Source: Moringa oleifera (lineage: Eukaryota > Streptophyta > Magnoliopsida > Brassicales > Moringaceae). From it: DNA of 64,000 nt. The translations under genes and the position numbers were made by a program. Shown here one piece after another: positions 1-11,492 of the stretch (its first letter is position 1; each line of letters begins with the position of its first letter). Below the pieces are notes generated by a model. The model was not told the origin of the DNA and did not search any database. It was given only the letters and a program-made list of their open reading frames with translations. Where the stretch lies: the NCBI GenBank assembly GCA_021397835.1, contig JAJFZO010000344.1, forward strand, positions 8,060,001 through 8,124,000. Direction: 5' to 3'.

Positions 1-14
1 AAATGCAGAGCCAA

Positions 15-537
15 TCAAGGAGATATGTCAATAGGAGCTGGGTGCCAATGCCGTGGAGTTTGAGGAGAAAAGGACTTCAGTCTTTCGAGAAGCAACCATG
101 CATCAGATGCAGGACAACCCTGGCACATCTCAAGGGCCACAGGAAGAGATGTTTCATTTATTTCAACAAGCATTGTGCCCTGTGGTGAAACAAATGAAAA
201 TGATAAGGTACCAGATAGGTGAGCCCACCCTCCCATGACGAACTACTGCTAGACACCCTAAGCTATTTTAGCAATTAAAGAAATTGCCTTTCCTAGATAA
301 GAAACAACCTTCACAATCTTCATTTAAACCAGTGTAACATCAAGCCCAATTTCTCAGTATAAAGTACCTCGAAATTGACTAAAAGTATTTGGAACTGCTT
401 CAGAGTCTCCTTCATGCTGCTGACTGCTTTTGTGTCTGAAGAAGAAAGAGCAGCAGAAACCTGCTCTGGAGAATGACCTATTCCTTTTTGTACAACCTGA
501 AGAGGAAAAATAACAGATCAACATATCGATTCCAGAT

Positions 538-568
<31 letters not shown>

Positions 569-3500
569 CAATTCATAACAACCTTATAGCATCACTTGGA
601 GAATGCCAAAAGAGAAAAAGAAACTCACACTGTGATCAATCAAGATTTCAGAAATGAGGCTTCCATCATCAACGTAACACTGAAGCTCATATTTTGCCCT
701 TTGCTTGTATTGGAATCTCTTGACACCAGTCAGAAAGCACTACAAAATTTGTTCTTAAAAATTCAGAAAAATACAATACTAAAATGATGACTTCTACATA
801 AGTTCCACTTCATATTTTCCCACCATACACATAATTAAATGTTACTTAAGACCACTTCCTGATCTGCTTGGTGAATTATAATTAGACAAATATGAATCAC
901 ATACTCATGGAACAGATTGTTTATGGGTTAGTAACAAGTTCAAGTAAAAGTTTGCAGACACATATAGTAAACAAACTTCACCAAATAAGATAGACAACTC
1001 ATCAATAACCCAGGGGAACAAGTTGGTTCACTGAAGATATTCTACCATTAGAGCTTGTTGTTGAGGCACCAAAACTATTATACAAGAAGTATCATCAGTT
1101 CACTTTTTTGCTATGAATTGATAAATTGCATGCATATAATTGCACAAGAACATCTCATCAAGATAGTTGTACATAAGAAAACAACTTCATTCTTTTCTTC
1201 TTAAACCCAAAAAATAATAATAATAAAAAAAAATCCATCAACTAATATGTCCAAAACCTCACAATTTCATATATTTTAACACTTTAACTCTCATTTGGAG
1301 GTGATGCAACTCAGTCTAATTTCAGTAAAGCCTTTCAACATATATGAAAAAGAGAAATTAACTGAAACAGTACCAGTGAGAATGTTAGACAGAATTATTA
1401 AAACAATGTATAGCCTACACAAATGTCTAAGATATTTGACTTTTCTTTCTTCATAATATATTAGCAAAATTTAATGTAGCCAGCCACATTGTATTTAACT
1501 CAGAATCTGTTGAGTTATACAAAATTGAGTTGGATAGCTATGACTGGTACATAATCAATTAAAGAAGCTAGATGCAGTTATAATTATAAATCGAAACCCA
1601 GAGAATGACACCGTAAAAAAGAAACAACAAATTATGTGCAAACCTTAATTTTTCCTTGCACAGAAGATGCTTTGTCCTTCATTGCTGCCCATTTGGCTGA
1701 CAAGCTAGCTAAGTAAGTGAAAGGGATTTCTTGATCTCCAGATAGTAGGAGGGGATATTCTGCTTTATCAACCATATGGACATCCTCAACAACTAGTGCA
1801 ACATTGGAGGCTGGATTAGATGCAGCCATCACCTCATCAGTACGAAGAGTATCAACGTGTGTCTCCTCAACATTTGAAGCATTGTTAGATGATGGATCAG
1901 GCACAGCATTTTCCCTACTAATGAAAATGGAAGACTCTTCCATGGTTCTTTCACTGGTATCAGTTCTGGAAACAACCATAAGGATGTCCTCAACATCTGG
2001 TATAGCATCCAACTGTGAATTAGACAGAGCTGGGCCCCTGCGAACAGCATCAACATGCATCTCCTCAACATGTGAAACCACATTGGACGATGCATGAGGA
2101 ACTGCATTTTCCACATTATTGAAAATGTAAGACTCTTCCACAGTTCTTTGACTGGCATCAATTCTGGGCACAACTGAAGCATTGCCTACATGATTATATG
2201 TGAATACAAAAGTTAAAACTATCAGCCAATAAAAATGTTACTCGACTTCAAAATAAATATATCAACTCAACTTCCCTAACTGAAAACAACAACCAAAAAG
2301 TTTATTCAGCATCTTTCATCTCAGCTTGATCACATTTGTAATATATCAAAGGAAAAAGACGAAAAAAGTGGGAGAATAGGGAATACAGCTTCTGCTTGCC
2401 CTATAGCACTTTCACCTATACTCCATATTATAAGGATGCTAACATCCATAACCAATATAACCATTACATAAGGTTTATTGCCCTCAAAATTCTCATCAAG
2501 ATGGCATGTACATTCCGTATACCAATGCTGACCTTACAATGTAAAGCTAGGTGCCTGTACAAACCTTATTATCAGCATGCCTAACACTTGCCTCTTCATA
2601 ATATGCAAATTTTCCTTTCCTTAAGATGAAAATTTTCAGAAAGAGAAAGGCAGGAAGAAGAATTCTACCTTGTCCATCTGCCTGAATGGGCATAGCATTT
2701 TCTGACATAGAACTGTTGGTGTGATAATCAACATTACCACCATTCAGTGGCCATGCAGCCCGAGTGGCTCTAGTTGCTAACGAAGGAGCTACTCCAGTCC
2801 TTGATCTGCAAACAGAAGAGATTGACGTCACTTTTTCCACAAGATAAGGTGTAAAAAATTGCATTTCAAGTAACTTTCATAAATAAAAGAACAGATTGTT
2901 AATTAGACCCCCTCGAAGAGATGAAACTGAAAACGATCTAGTTTTTAAAGAACGCTTTAATAGAACCATATTAGCCAATATTACAAACCAGAATCACCAT
3001 GCCCAGCATTTATCCTCTTACAAATATTACATAGGATATGCATAGCAGTTTTCTATTAAAAATACAGCTCTGTGAAAGTTTTTTTTTTTTTTTTTAAAAG
3101 CAGAAGCAAGAAGCTTTGTGAAAGTATTGATAGCAAAAGAATACAATGCTGTGAAATACATAATAAAAATAATTCATTTATGGGGGACAATTTTCAGAAA
3201 CATTTCATCAGCATACAAAAATAGCAATATTTTATAATGCTGACAGAATCTTTGAAAAAAAGAAAATCTCTAAGATAATCGATGCATCTGTGGAACTCAA
3301 ATACCTTCTTCCCCTTGGTGGCTTATTTACTTCATCAACAAGACGCTTTCGTGCCTCATCCAACTCCTCAACTACTCCACCTAAAACTTCTAAAACTTCA
3401 GGAACTAGCATTAAAAGCCCATGCCGTACGTGTACATTACAGATGAGAACCTATAGGTCAAAAGAGAATTTATCAATCATAGATATTAACAAGACTTACT

Positions 3501-3585
3501 TACCAATTAGCACTGTGCTTTCTCTATTTTCTGTTGGCATCAAGAAGTTGTCAAACTAGAAAAGCCAAAAAATAGAGAACAATCC

Positions 3586-3623
<38 letters not shown>

Positions 3624-3713
3624 GAGGCCTCCACGAAAGGATATAATTCCTTGTGTATCTCTAAGAACGCTAACTTGATTGCCAATTAAATTTTTTATCA
3701 AAAACAATCATAC

Positions 3714-3751
<38 letters not shown>

Positions 3752-5767
3752 TCAACATAAATAGCACAAAGGTGGTGTCTCTAATGTATGTTTAGCTAGC
3801 TATTTAGTGGTTAGAATTTAAATAAATTCTAAATACTCCTTCTCATCTACAAATTTATTCTCGGTCCCTGCAGTTTCAGTAATCATAGACCACCTATCCT
3901 GTAACAAATCTATCCAAGTCTCCACCCCCTCAAAAGCTTTTTATTCCTCTTGCCCCTCACCATCCAATATATTAGTAATGGAACCATTGTCACAATTTTC
4001 CTCTTGACCTTTCGAATATGAAGACCTGCCCACTTGAAGCACTTGCCTAGTGTAGTAATCTATACATTCTCTTCTCAGTCATTTTTGTGCAAGCCATTGA
4101 AAGAATATATCTAGGTACCACCTTGTGCAGCAATATCCATCAAACAAATTCATTTCATGTGAAGGTAACTGCTTAATCACCTGAAATCTTTTTCAAGCAT
4201 GGTGGCACTGCATTTTACAAGTAGGTTACTGGAATTCATCATAACTATGCTCCACATTTATAAATATGGGCAACAAACAGCCATCATGATCTCACAAATG
4301 CACCACCCAACACAAGATCCATGGAAGAATACCCTATTGCCAAAAGTGCTTCTCTAATTCATTATGTCTAAACAAATTACAAGCAGAAAACTTTTTATAG
4401 TATTAATCCCAGACCTATGATGTTATTAATTCCACTACCCAACCTCAATAAAAAAAAATAGCAAGAAAATATAAACAAATAATATAAACCAGTGACAGTC
4501 ATTAGAAAGGAAAACCTTCATCCCAGCAGGAGCCAAAATTTTGAGATCCTTGATGGGCCTGTATTCCATGCCAAAAACACGTTGGACGCCATCTGTCATG
4601 GACAACTTGAGGCACCTCTTAAATCCGTGTGGTGCATCCTGATACCTGCCTCGAAGAGGACAACTGATATTAACAATCTCATCAACCTGAACAGATGAGA
4701 CTCAATATCAGCAGAAGTTTCTCGTAAAAATGTTGTTTACCACTAATCAAAATGTCCCAAGGATTCCATCTCCCAGTAATAAATTCATTGCTTTACTCTT
4801 TTAAATCAAGACTATATCTTATTCTAGTACCATTCTAAAACTCTGTGCCAATTAAAAGGCACTTCAAATACAAACTCATCAAAAGTCTTTTGAGTATTAC
4901 ACATAAACATGAAAAAGCAATAACAGACTAGTTTACTTTCACCCCCCCTGAACAGAATAAGTAAGGCCCTGTTCCTTTTGTTGGTCGAGTATCCTCTGCT
5001 CCTTCACAAACACCACAATAATTCCATCAATTCTACACCCAATGACAATTTACATAGAAGTTACATTCATACATACATAAGCTTCCACATAAGGACTAAC
5101 AAATAGCAGCAATTCATAATGTTATTGGCAAAAGAAATTATAACAATGATAACTTAAAATTAAAGCAAGCAACAAGTAACAACTAACTAGTGCATCAATT
5201 TGAACACATTCATCAAAATCACACACGAACCTGCAACACAAACGGTCCAGGAAGATCGACAAGATGGAGGGACTCCACATTCTGAGGGAGCAGGCCGCCT
5301 CCAGAGTGATTCATATCCGAAAACAAGAAATGCTGGAAGCAAAGTTTCGCCTTTGCTGCAACATCCAGGCTCGAAAATGTCGCAACAGAGCTCTCTAGTC
5401 CGTGAAGACAAGATTCCAACCACTCCCTCCTCAACCTCAGCCCCATCCGGCATAGGAAGTCCCCGACAGGAGTGCCAGTGCCCTGATCAGAGCTCGCCGG
5501 CGGCGCAATAGGCGGCGGGGGAGGAGGAGAAGATGGAGGGGTAAGGTTGTCCGAGATGTTAATAATTTCGTCATCAGATATTGGAACTGGTTCAGGGGGA
5601 TAAGAGTTAGTGTTAGGGTCAGGATTAGGACTTGGAGGGGACAGGACAACCGGTTGGTCAGTGACGATAGGTCGTCGGTCTTGAATTCCATTTTCGCGTA
5701 GCTGTTGATTATAGTCTTCCTCTTCTTCATCTGAGGAGCAGCTAAGCCTGAGGCGTCTCCGCCGCAT
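15..5767 (-). CDS. RMI1: RecQ-mediated genome instability protein 1 (RMI1), 8 exons
   Basis: Structural subunit of the RecQ helicase-TOP3alpha-RMI1 (dissolvasome) complex, which resolves recombination intermediates in somatic and meiotic cells in the nucleus. Coding exons read on the minus strand: 5231-5767, 4516-4686, 3305-3450, 2669-2805, 1644-2185, 629-739, 368-496 and 15-179. All have GT-AG borders and together give 645 residues, close to the roughly 640 of Arabidopsis RMI1. The N terminus starts MRRRRLRL and is acidic and proline-rich. Exons 2-3 carry the conserved stretch MTDGVQRVFGMEYRPIKDL followed by the PEVLEVLGGVVEELDEAR helix of the first OB-fold region. The last three exons encode the plant-type C-terminal OB-like region (YVDDGSLISEILIDH, SDAWLLLERLK) and end in PIDISP. 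The start is the ATG at 5767, the first in the open frame that gives the family N terminus. The 2186-2668 and 3451-4515 introns are long and contain AT repeats. Family assignment is firm; exon edges are read by eye. Confidence 0.93.
543..568. repeat. (AT)n microsatellite in an RMI1 intron
   Basis: Uninterrupted AT dinucleotide run of about 13 units, between the 129-nt and 111-nt coding exons of RMI1. Likely length-polymorphic. Confidence 0.9.
3588..3752. repeat. Two AT-rich microsatellites in an RMI1 intron
   Basis: An (AT)n run at about 3588-3619 and a compound (CATA)n(TA)n run at about 3709-3752 lie in the 1.06-kb RMI1 intron 3451-4515. The stretch between them is ordinary AT-rich intron sequence. 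Confidence 0.85.
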
Positions 5768-5805
5768 GATTCAGGGTTTGGAGGGTTTTGGGGATTTCCC
5801 TCCAT

Positions 5806-6510
5806 TTTTTTGTTAGGACGACCTTTTCAAAGTTCGAGGTACAAAACAGGGCCCGTTTCACCCCCGAGCGGATAGTGGCCCCAAAAATAGAGGAGGCCCA
5901 ACTTCTTAGGCCTCAGCAGATTTTACAGTTCCCATTGCAGCAAAAACCAAGTTGAAGCTGGTAATTTGCTCTTCTTGGCAAAGGGAACAGAAAGATGGCC
6001 AGGCAACGCGAGTCATTGTTGAAGTAACTGACATGGGCAGCATGTTTCATAAAGCTGCGCCCATGTTTTGAAGAAGAATAAAAAATATAACCCTTCACGA
6101 TCATCGCTCAACACAGTCATCTTGTCATGTTTCATCATGATCTTAGGTGGTCGGCGTGAAGATAATACATACATATTCAGAGGAGCCCATGTATCAGATG
6201 AACTTTCACAGGCTTATTGGTACATCCATGGAGCTCGAGATCGTGCACTGCATGTGGATAATCATTGCCGGTAGTATAAACCATTCGTTGAGCTCTGATT
6301 GGTTGGGGAACTGAAGCGGGAAATGCCATTGTTGGTGGACGAAGAAGTAAGCAAAGGACACTAAAATATGGAGGGATTGATCGAGCTTCCATTATATATA
6401 GCTATATCATCTCTAAGTGGTGTCCTCTTCATGTGACTTCATTTGGTTTTTATAATACGGCCCTCACGTTAATGGCGTGGAAACTTTCTCTTCCGGGTAA
6501 CTGTATGCTT
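5806..6510. other. Spacer upstream of RMI1
   Basis: Between the divergent RMI1 start and the small cysteine-rich peptide locus. GGCCCA-type motifs (site II elements in reverse) lie near 5886, plausibly part of the RMI1 promoter. No open frame with family resemblance was seen on either strand. Confidence 0.5.
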
Positions 6511-6512
6511 TC

Positions 6513-6520
6513 CTATAAAT
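6513..6520 (+). promoter_or_regulatory. TATA box of the small cysteine-rich peptide locus
   Basis: CTATAAAT lies about 57 bases before the ATG at 6577, a normal plant core-promoter distance for a short leader. The promoter looks intact even though the reading frame is broken. Confidence 0.55.
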
Positions 6521-6576
6521 GTGCTTGATATGTTGAAAGATCAGTAAGAGAGAGAGGAAAGTTTCAGGGTATACCA

Positions 6577-6800
6577 ATGGAAGAGAAGGGAGTGAAGTAC
6601 AGGGGTGTGGTGTTGGTAATGGTGATGCTGGGGTCTTGGTATTGGGTCTAAACCCTTTAGAGGGTGCCATCGGGATCCAAGTCAATCCATGCACACTCTC
6701 TCAATGCGTTGCTGAATGCAAGAAGACTCTGCAGCAGAAGTACCAAAGTGCAACTTGTGCAACTGGGTCTGAGGGAAAATTCTGCATCTGCTTAGGATGA
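6577..6800 (+). pseudogene. Small secreted cysteine-rich (defensin-like/LCR-type) peptide, frame broken
   Basis: The ATG at 6577 opens a 24-codon frame with a charged start and a hydrophobic core (VVLVMVMLG), like a signal peptide; it ends at TAA 6649-6651. A second frame, shifted by one base, continues to TGA 6798-6800 and encodes a compact domain with six cysteines spaced C-x4-C-x3-C-x12-C-x8-C-x-C, ending FCICLG. Signal peptide plus six-cysteine domain is the build of plant secreted defensin-like peptides, which act in defence or cell-cell signalling. As written, the two parts cannot be made as one protein. A GT-AG intron across the junction would be only about 15 bases, too short to splice. 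So this is either a recent pseudogene or a one-base sequence error. Exact subfamily and function are unknown. Confidence 0.6.
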
Positions 6801-8690
6801 CATCAATAAATAAACTTGAAGAGAAAATAGAAAGAAAACACAGTACTGTCTGCCATTGTTGCTGTATCTGTGTGATTGAAGTAATTAAGGACACGTAATA
6901 CTGGTCCTACATACTATAATAACGATGTTTCTTTCTTGCCTGGAGATCTAAAACTAAGAAGTCTTTTAGTGAGAGTTCTGTAGGGTAGACTGAACTCCTG
7001 CAAGACTGGCCAGCATGGATGACAAGCAAGCTTAATGAATATCTATTGTTCGCTCCTTTAGTTATGTTTCATCATCAAAGTTCTTAATAAAGTGAAACAA
7101 GTAATCTCTTGCATATCCTTTCGTCCCCTTCTTTTTCATGTTCTGTTCTTGAATCAGTTTACCTGTCTTATTAATTGCCCCAAAAGGTTGGTTCTGGATC
7201 TTGACTTATTAGATCCAAAAGATTTTTGAGAATTAGGAAAACATTCAATGCTTGATTAAGAAGTACTATATGTGAATTTGTCTCATAAAAGTTCTGGAAG
7301 AAATATTATTAGAGTACCATGAAAGCCAAATCAAATTGAACAAGAACAGTTTGAATTCCAAGGCTCAAAAAGGCTTTAGTAGGTTAGCTTGCAGATAACA
7401 GTGACTGATCATCAGTGAACAGCTAGATAGTAATTAACAGTGATGCCCACAACTGGAATTATACATTTCTTCCATAAATTCCAACAGTAGTTCCAATATG
7501 ACACGACTTACAAAGGCATCTGGTCCATGCAATTGCTATCAACACTATAACCAACGAATTCATGATAGTTGGTATACTTAAGCTCCCAGCTGTCTACAGC
7601 AACACAGAGACGTGAATGTTGCAGCCTCCAATAGTACTTCCTGTGCTAGCTCCCCAGTTGCCATTAGAGCTCCATCACCTCAGTCACCTACTTATGCATG
7701 CATTTACATACGTTTCAAGCTTAAATACATCATGCAGTACACTGAGATATTTAATTCATATTAGTACTTCTTAATCACATGCTCTATATATGAGATATAC
7801 CCATTTCATATCAAGTAGATCACGCTACTTGGAAACATTGAATAGACTAAAATTTGAAACTCAATCACTAATATTCAACCAAAAAACCTGAATTTAATAA
7901 TGAAAACAAATTCAATGATCCTAGCTAGGATAACTTACAAAATGATTAGTCATCATCATTTTCATGAAGGTACATCTAATGCTACATCACTTTCCTTGCT
8001 CCCCTCGTAATAGGTTTGTCATGTTACGTGTGGAAGAAGAAGACAAGACAAAGTTGATAGGGTTTATCATTTGCTAAGTATACAACAGCCAGCCCTTTCC
8101 CATTTTGCCACGTTTGGTTTCCCTCGATCACTGTTGTACCTCTCACAGCTTATCCTTCAAACCACGTACATCCACCTTAACTATTAATCTTATCCATTTC
8201 TTTAATTTTAATTTTTTTATATTTTCCTATAATAAATTATTAAAATTCATTATTTATCTTTCCACATACGTTGAGATATTATTTCTTTAAATTATTTTTA
8301 CAAATTAGAATTTTAAAATATAATTAGAAGTGCATAATATCACCCGACAGGGAAAGACGTTCGATGGGAGGCCGTGCATGGCACGTGAATATCGGGTGAC
8401 TGCCACTTCATACACAGAGATATATGTACGTGGGTGAATTGAACTTCCCACGAACTGTACGGACACAGAATCCCATGAAAGTGGTGAAACAGGGGACCGG
8501 GGACCGGTGGATGTTTTCGCTTTCCCCCTGAGAAAAATCTAGTGAACCGTTTCTAAGCTTTAATTAAGAATTTATCTAAAGTAACATTGTAACTGTTAGC
8601 ACCTCGACAAATTGGATCCTTACACGTCTTCCCCCTCTCTTTTTCCTTGTGGGTTTAGCTTTTCTGCCACTTAACCGCCTTCTCATCTTC
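6801..8690. other. Intergenic spacer before the ACR6-like gene
   Basis: AT-rich sequence with only short random frames. A perfect G-box (CACGTG) at 8382-8387, about 450 bases upstream of the next start codon, is the only regulatory motif I can single out. Confidence 0.5.
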
Positions 8691-8692
8691 GG

Positions 8693-8700
8693 TTTATAAG
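8693..8700 (+). promoter_or_regulatory. TATA box and CT-rich leader of the ACR6-like gene
   Basis: TTTATAAG is followed by a CTCTCTCTCCCTCTCTCTC leader (a pyrimidine-rich patch common in plant 5' leaders), about 130 bases before the ATG at 8831. Confidence 0.6.
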
Positions 8701-8830
8701 CAGCTCTCTCTCCCTCTCTCTCGCTGTTTTTGTGTACATGTTAGTTACAGGTTTGACTAATTGATTCTGGTACGCTGTTCTTCATTTTTGGGTTTTTGGC
8801 TGTCACTCGCGGATTTTGAGAGACAGAGAA

Positions 8831-10800
8831 ATGGACGACGAGGTTGCAAAGCTTGTCAGAAGGATGAACCCACCCAGGTATTTCGATTTTCTTTTTCACT
8901 CTCTTTCTCTCATATAATTTAACAGCCTCTGAGAATACCAGATTCTGGGTCTTAATTAGTTCCCCTGTTTCTTCATTCCGTTGTCCTTTGCTTGATGATT
9001 TTGTAATTTTCAGAGAGATTTGGAAAAACTTCTTCTCGTCTTCCCCATTTGCTTATGTGAATTTACTTCTGGTTGCAGAGTTGTGATCGAAAATGATGCT
9101 TGTGAGCATGCCACAGTGATAAAGGTAAGCCCTGCATTTCAGATTCAACTGCTTTTTTCTTTTCTGTTTCCTGAAAACTTATAATGCATGCAACCGGATG
9201 TTTCGCTGTCTAGGTTGATAGCGTTAACAGGCATGGTATTCTCCTGCAAGTAGTTCAAGTTCTTACAGACCTGAACTTTGTCGTGACAAAAGCTTATATA
9301 TCTTCTGACGGAGAATGGTTTATGGATGGTAATGATACGAATACCCAGAAGGAAAATGCCCTCTGTGTTTGCTTCCTGTAATCTTCTAATCACTGTATGA
9401 CTCACGGGACTTGATTTCTAGTTTTCTATGTAGTGGACGATGACGGAAACAAAATCAGAGACGAAGAAACGCTCAATTTTATGCAGAAGGTGGGCCAATT
9501 CATCTATTCCCTGATCCTTTTCATGTTGCTGGCCGTGATGGTATATAATTGTAACTTTGATCTTTGTTCAATTTTCAGGCTCTTGAAAGAAATGCCTGTT
9601 TCTTGAGTTCAATGAGAAGATCTGTTGGGGTAACGCCTGCAGACAAGCATACCTTGATAGAACTGACCGGCACAGACAGGCCTGGACTTCTCTCTGAGGT
9701 GTCTGCTGTTCTGACGGACCTTGGATGCAATGTAGTGGATGCTGAAATCTGGACACACAACGCTAGAGCTGCAGCTGTTGTTCAGGTCACAGACAAGGGC
9801 ACTGGGCATGCCATTAAGGACCCAGAACAGATCTTCATGATCAAGGAACTCCTCTGCAATGTCCTAAGAGGAACCAGTGACTTCAGAACACCCATAATGT
9901 CGATTTCTTCCTCTGAGGTCGGAGTGCTGCATAGAGAGAGGAGATTACATCAGATGTTGTTGGCTGATAGGGATTTCGAAAGACCTGAAGGTATCCAATC
10001 CAAGAGTTCCAGACCCCAAGTGACAATGTTAGACTGCAGTGACAGAGACTACACTGTCGTGACTGTAAGATCCAGAGACCGGCCAAAGCTGTTGTTCGAC
10101 ACTGTTTGCACTTTAACAGACATGCAGTATGTTGTTTTTCATGGAACAGTCATCACAAGAAGAACGGAAGCTTATCAGGTAACCCTGACAAACCTAATCC
10201 CTCGTACCAGAGTATAATTGCTTGAAGTGCGTCTGAGTTAAGAACAAATTCTTATAAAGCTGCAACATTTGTAGGAATACTATATCAGACATGTTGATGG
10301 ACTGCCTTTAAGCTCAGGAGCTGAACAACAGCGGGTAATGAAGTGCCTGGAAGCAGCCATTGAGAGACGAGACTCGGAGGTAAAGTTCTATTGCCACATA
10401 ATTAAAGTTCTTAACAGAGGAAGCTGCAAAATGTTACAGAGGAATTTCTTTCTTGCAGGGCCTGGAGTTACATCTTTGCACAGAAGACAGGTTTGGTCTG
10501 CTATCAGATATTACAAGGGTACTTCGTGAAAATGGCTTGTCAATTACAAGAGCAGAAATATCGACAAAAGGAGGGAAAGCAGAAGATACCTTCTTTGTCA
10601 CGGATGTGTCTGGTAATCCTGTTGACACCAAGACTGTCAATTCAATTCAGCATCAGATAGGCCAAACGATGTTACAAGTGAAAAGGAGGCCTGGTGGGTC
10701 GCTGAAGCTTCCTCAAGAGACAGCAAGAAGTTTCCTTTTTAGCAACTTTTTCAGAGGAAGAAATTTCCATAATTTTAAGCTGGTCAAGTCATGCTCCTAG
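8831..10800 (+). CDS. ACR6: ACT domain-repeat protein (ACR6-like), 7 exons
   Basis: ACR proteins consist of four ACT domains, small ligand-binding folds best known from amino-acid-controlled enzymes. They carry no catalytic domain and are thought to sense amino acids. Exons: 8831-8877, 9079-9124, 9214-9328, 9422-9489, 9579-10178, 10275-10379 and 10459-10800, giving 440 residues, the usual size. The N terminus [19 protein letters not shown] matches the ACR6 style. ACT repeats are visible at about 33-100 ([20 protein letters not shown]), 118-190 ([22 protein letters not shown]), 255-320 ([21 protein letters not shown]) and 330-400 ([21 protein letters not shown]). The conserved D-R-P/F-G-L-L turn is present in repeats 2 and 4. 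The fourth intron border was placed after CTTGATTTCTAG because this keeps the frame D-V-F-Y-V. Assignment to ACR6 rather than ACR4/5/8 rests on remembered N-terminal similarity and is less sure than the family. Confidence 0.9.
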
Positions 10801-11492
10801 TCATCTGCCCCTGGAGTCAAATAGGATACTGTAAAACAAGTAATGTTCTGCAAGATCCTGATAGCTTGATGATATGCATAAATTGTAGATTGTGAGAAAT
10901 AAAATGTATTGTGTAAATGAAAGCAAAAGTTACAACTGTACAGAACTGGTTCCGTTAACAGGAAATGTAACTATTTCCACAGGCAATGAGTTGTTCATGT
11001 GATTGTTCACATCCTACTCTGAGAGCTTCATAAGATTCCAAGGACTTGAATATGTTCATCAGAAGAATCACACTGTTTAATCATCTCCTTACAAAGAATG
11101 GGAAGTTTCATCCAACAATTAATCAAACAAGTAACCAATGAACAAGAATAAAGAATACAAACCATCAACTAACACTTTCTCTTTCTCCTTTGAGCATTAA
11201 AAGGAAAGAAATCGGGGCATTCACTAACTTGATAGTGCAGTAATATCAAAAGCCCCTTCATCTCATTGAGTAACCTAAGCCCAAAAGAAACCTCAAATTT
11301 TCATTGAAGAAAGTGTTCACCTGGTAGTTTCAAATTATGTGGTGTTGCCGGATATGCAACTCCCACCAACTTTCTAAGTAAAAAAGAAACTATGTTACAT
11401 AAAACATACACTAGAAATCTAGAAAGTTTGCATAAGTCCATTCTACTCCTGCTGCTTTGCCTTAAATTGATCTACAACTTCAAACTGCAGCC
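10801..11492. other. Convergent 3' regions of ACR6-like and SWI3A
   Basis: About 690 bases between the stop codons of two convergent genes. It would hold both 3' untranslated regions; an AATAAA signal occurs near 10901 for the plus-strand gene. No coding signal. Confidence 0.6.
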
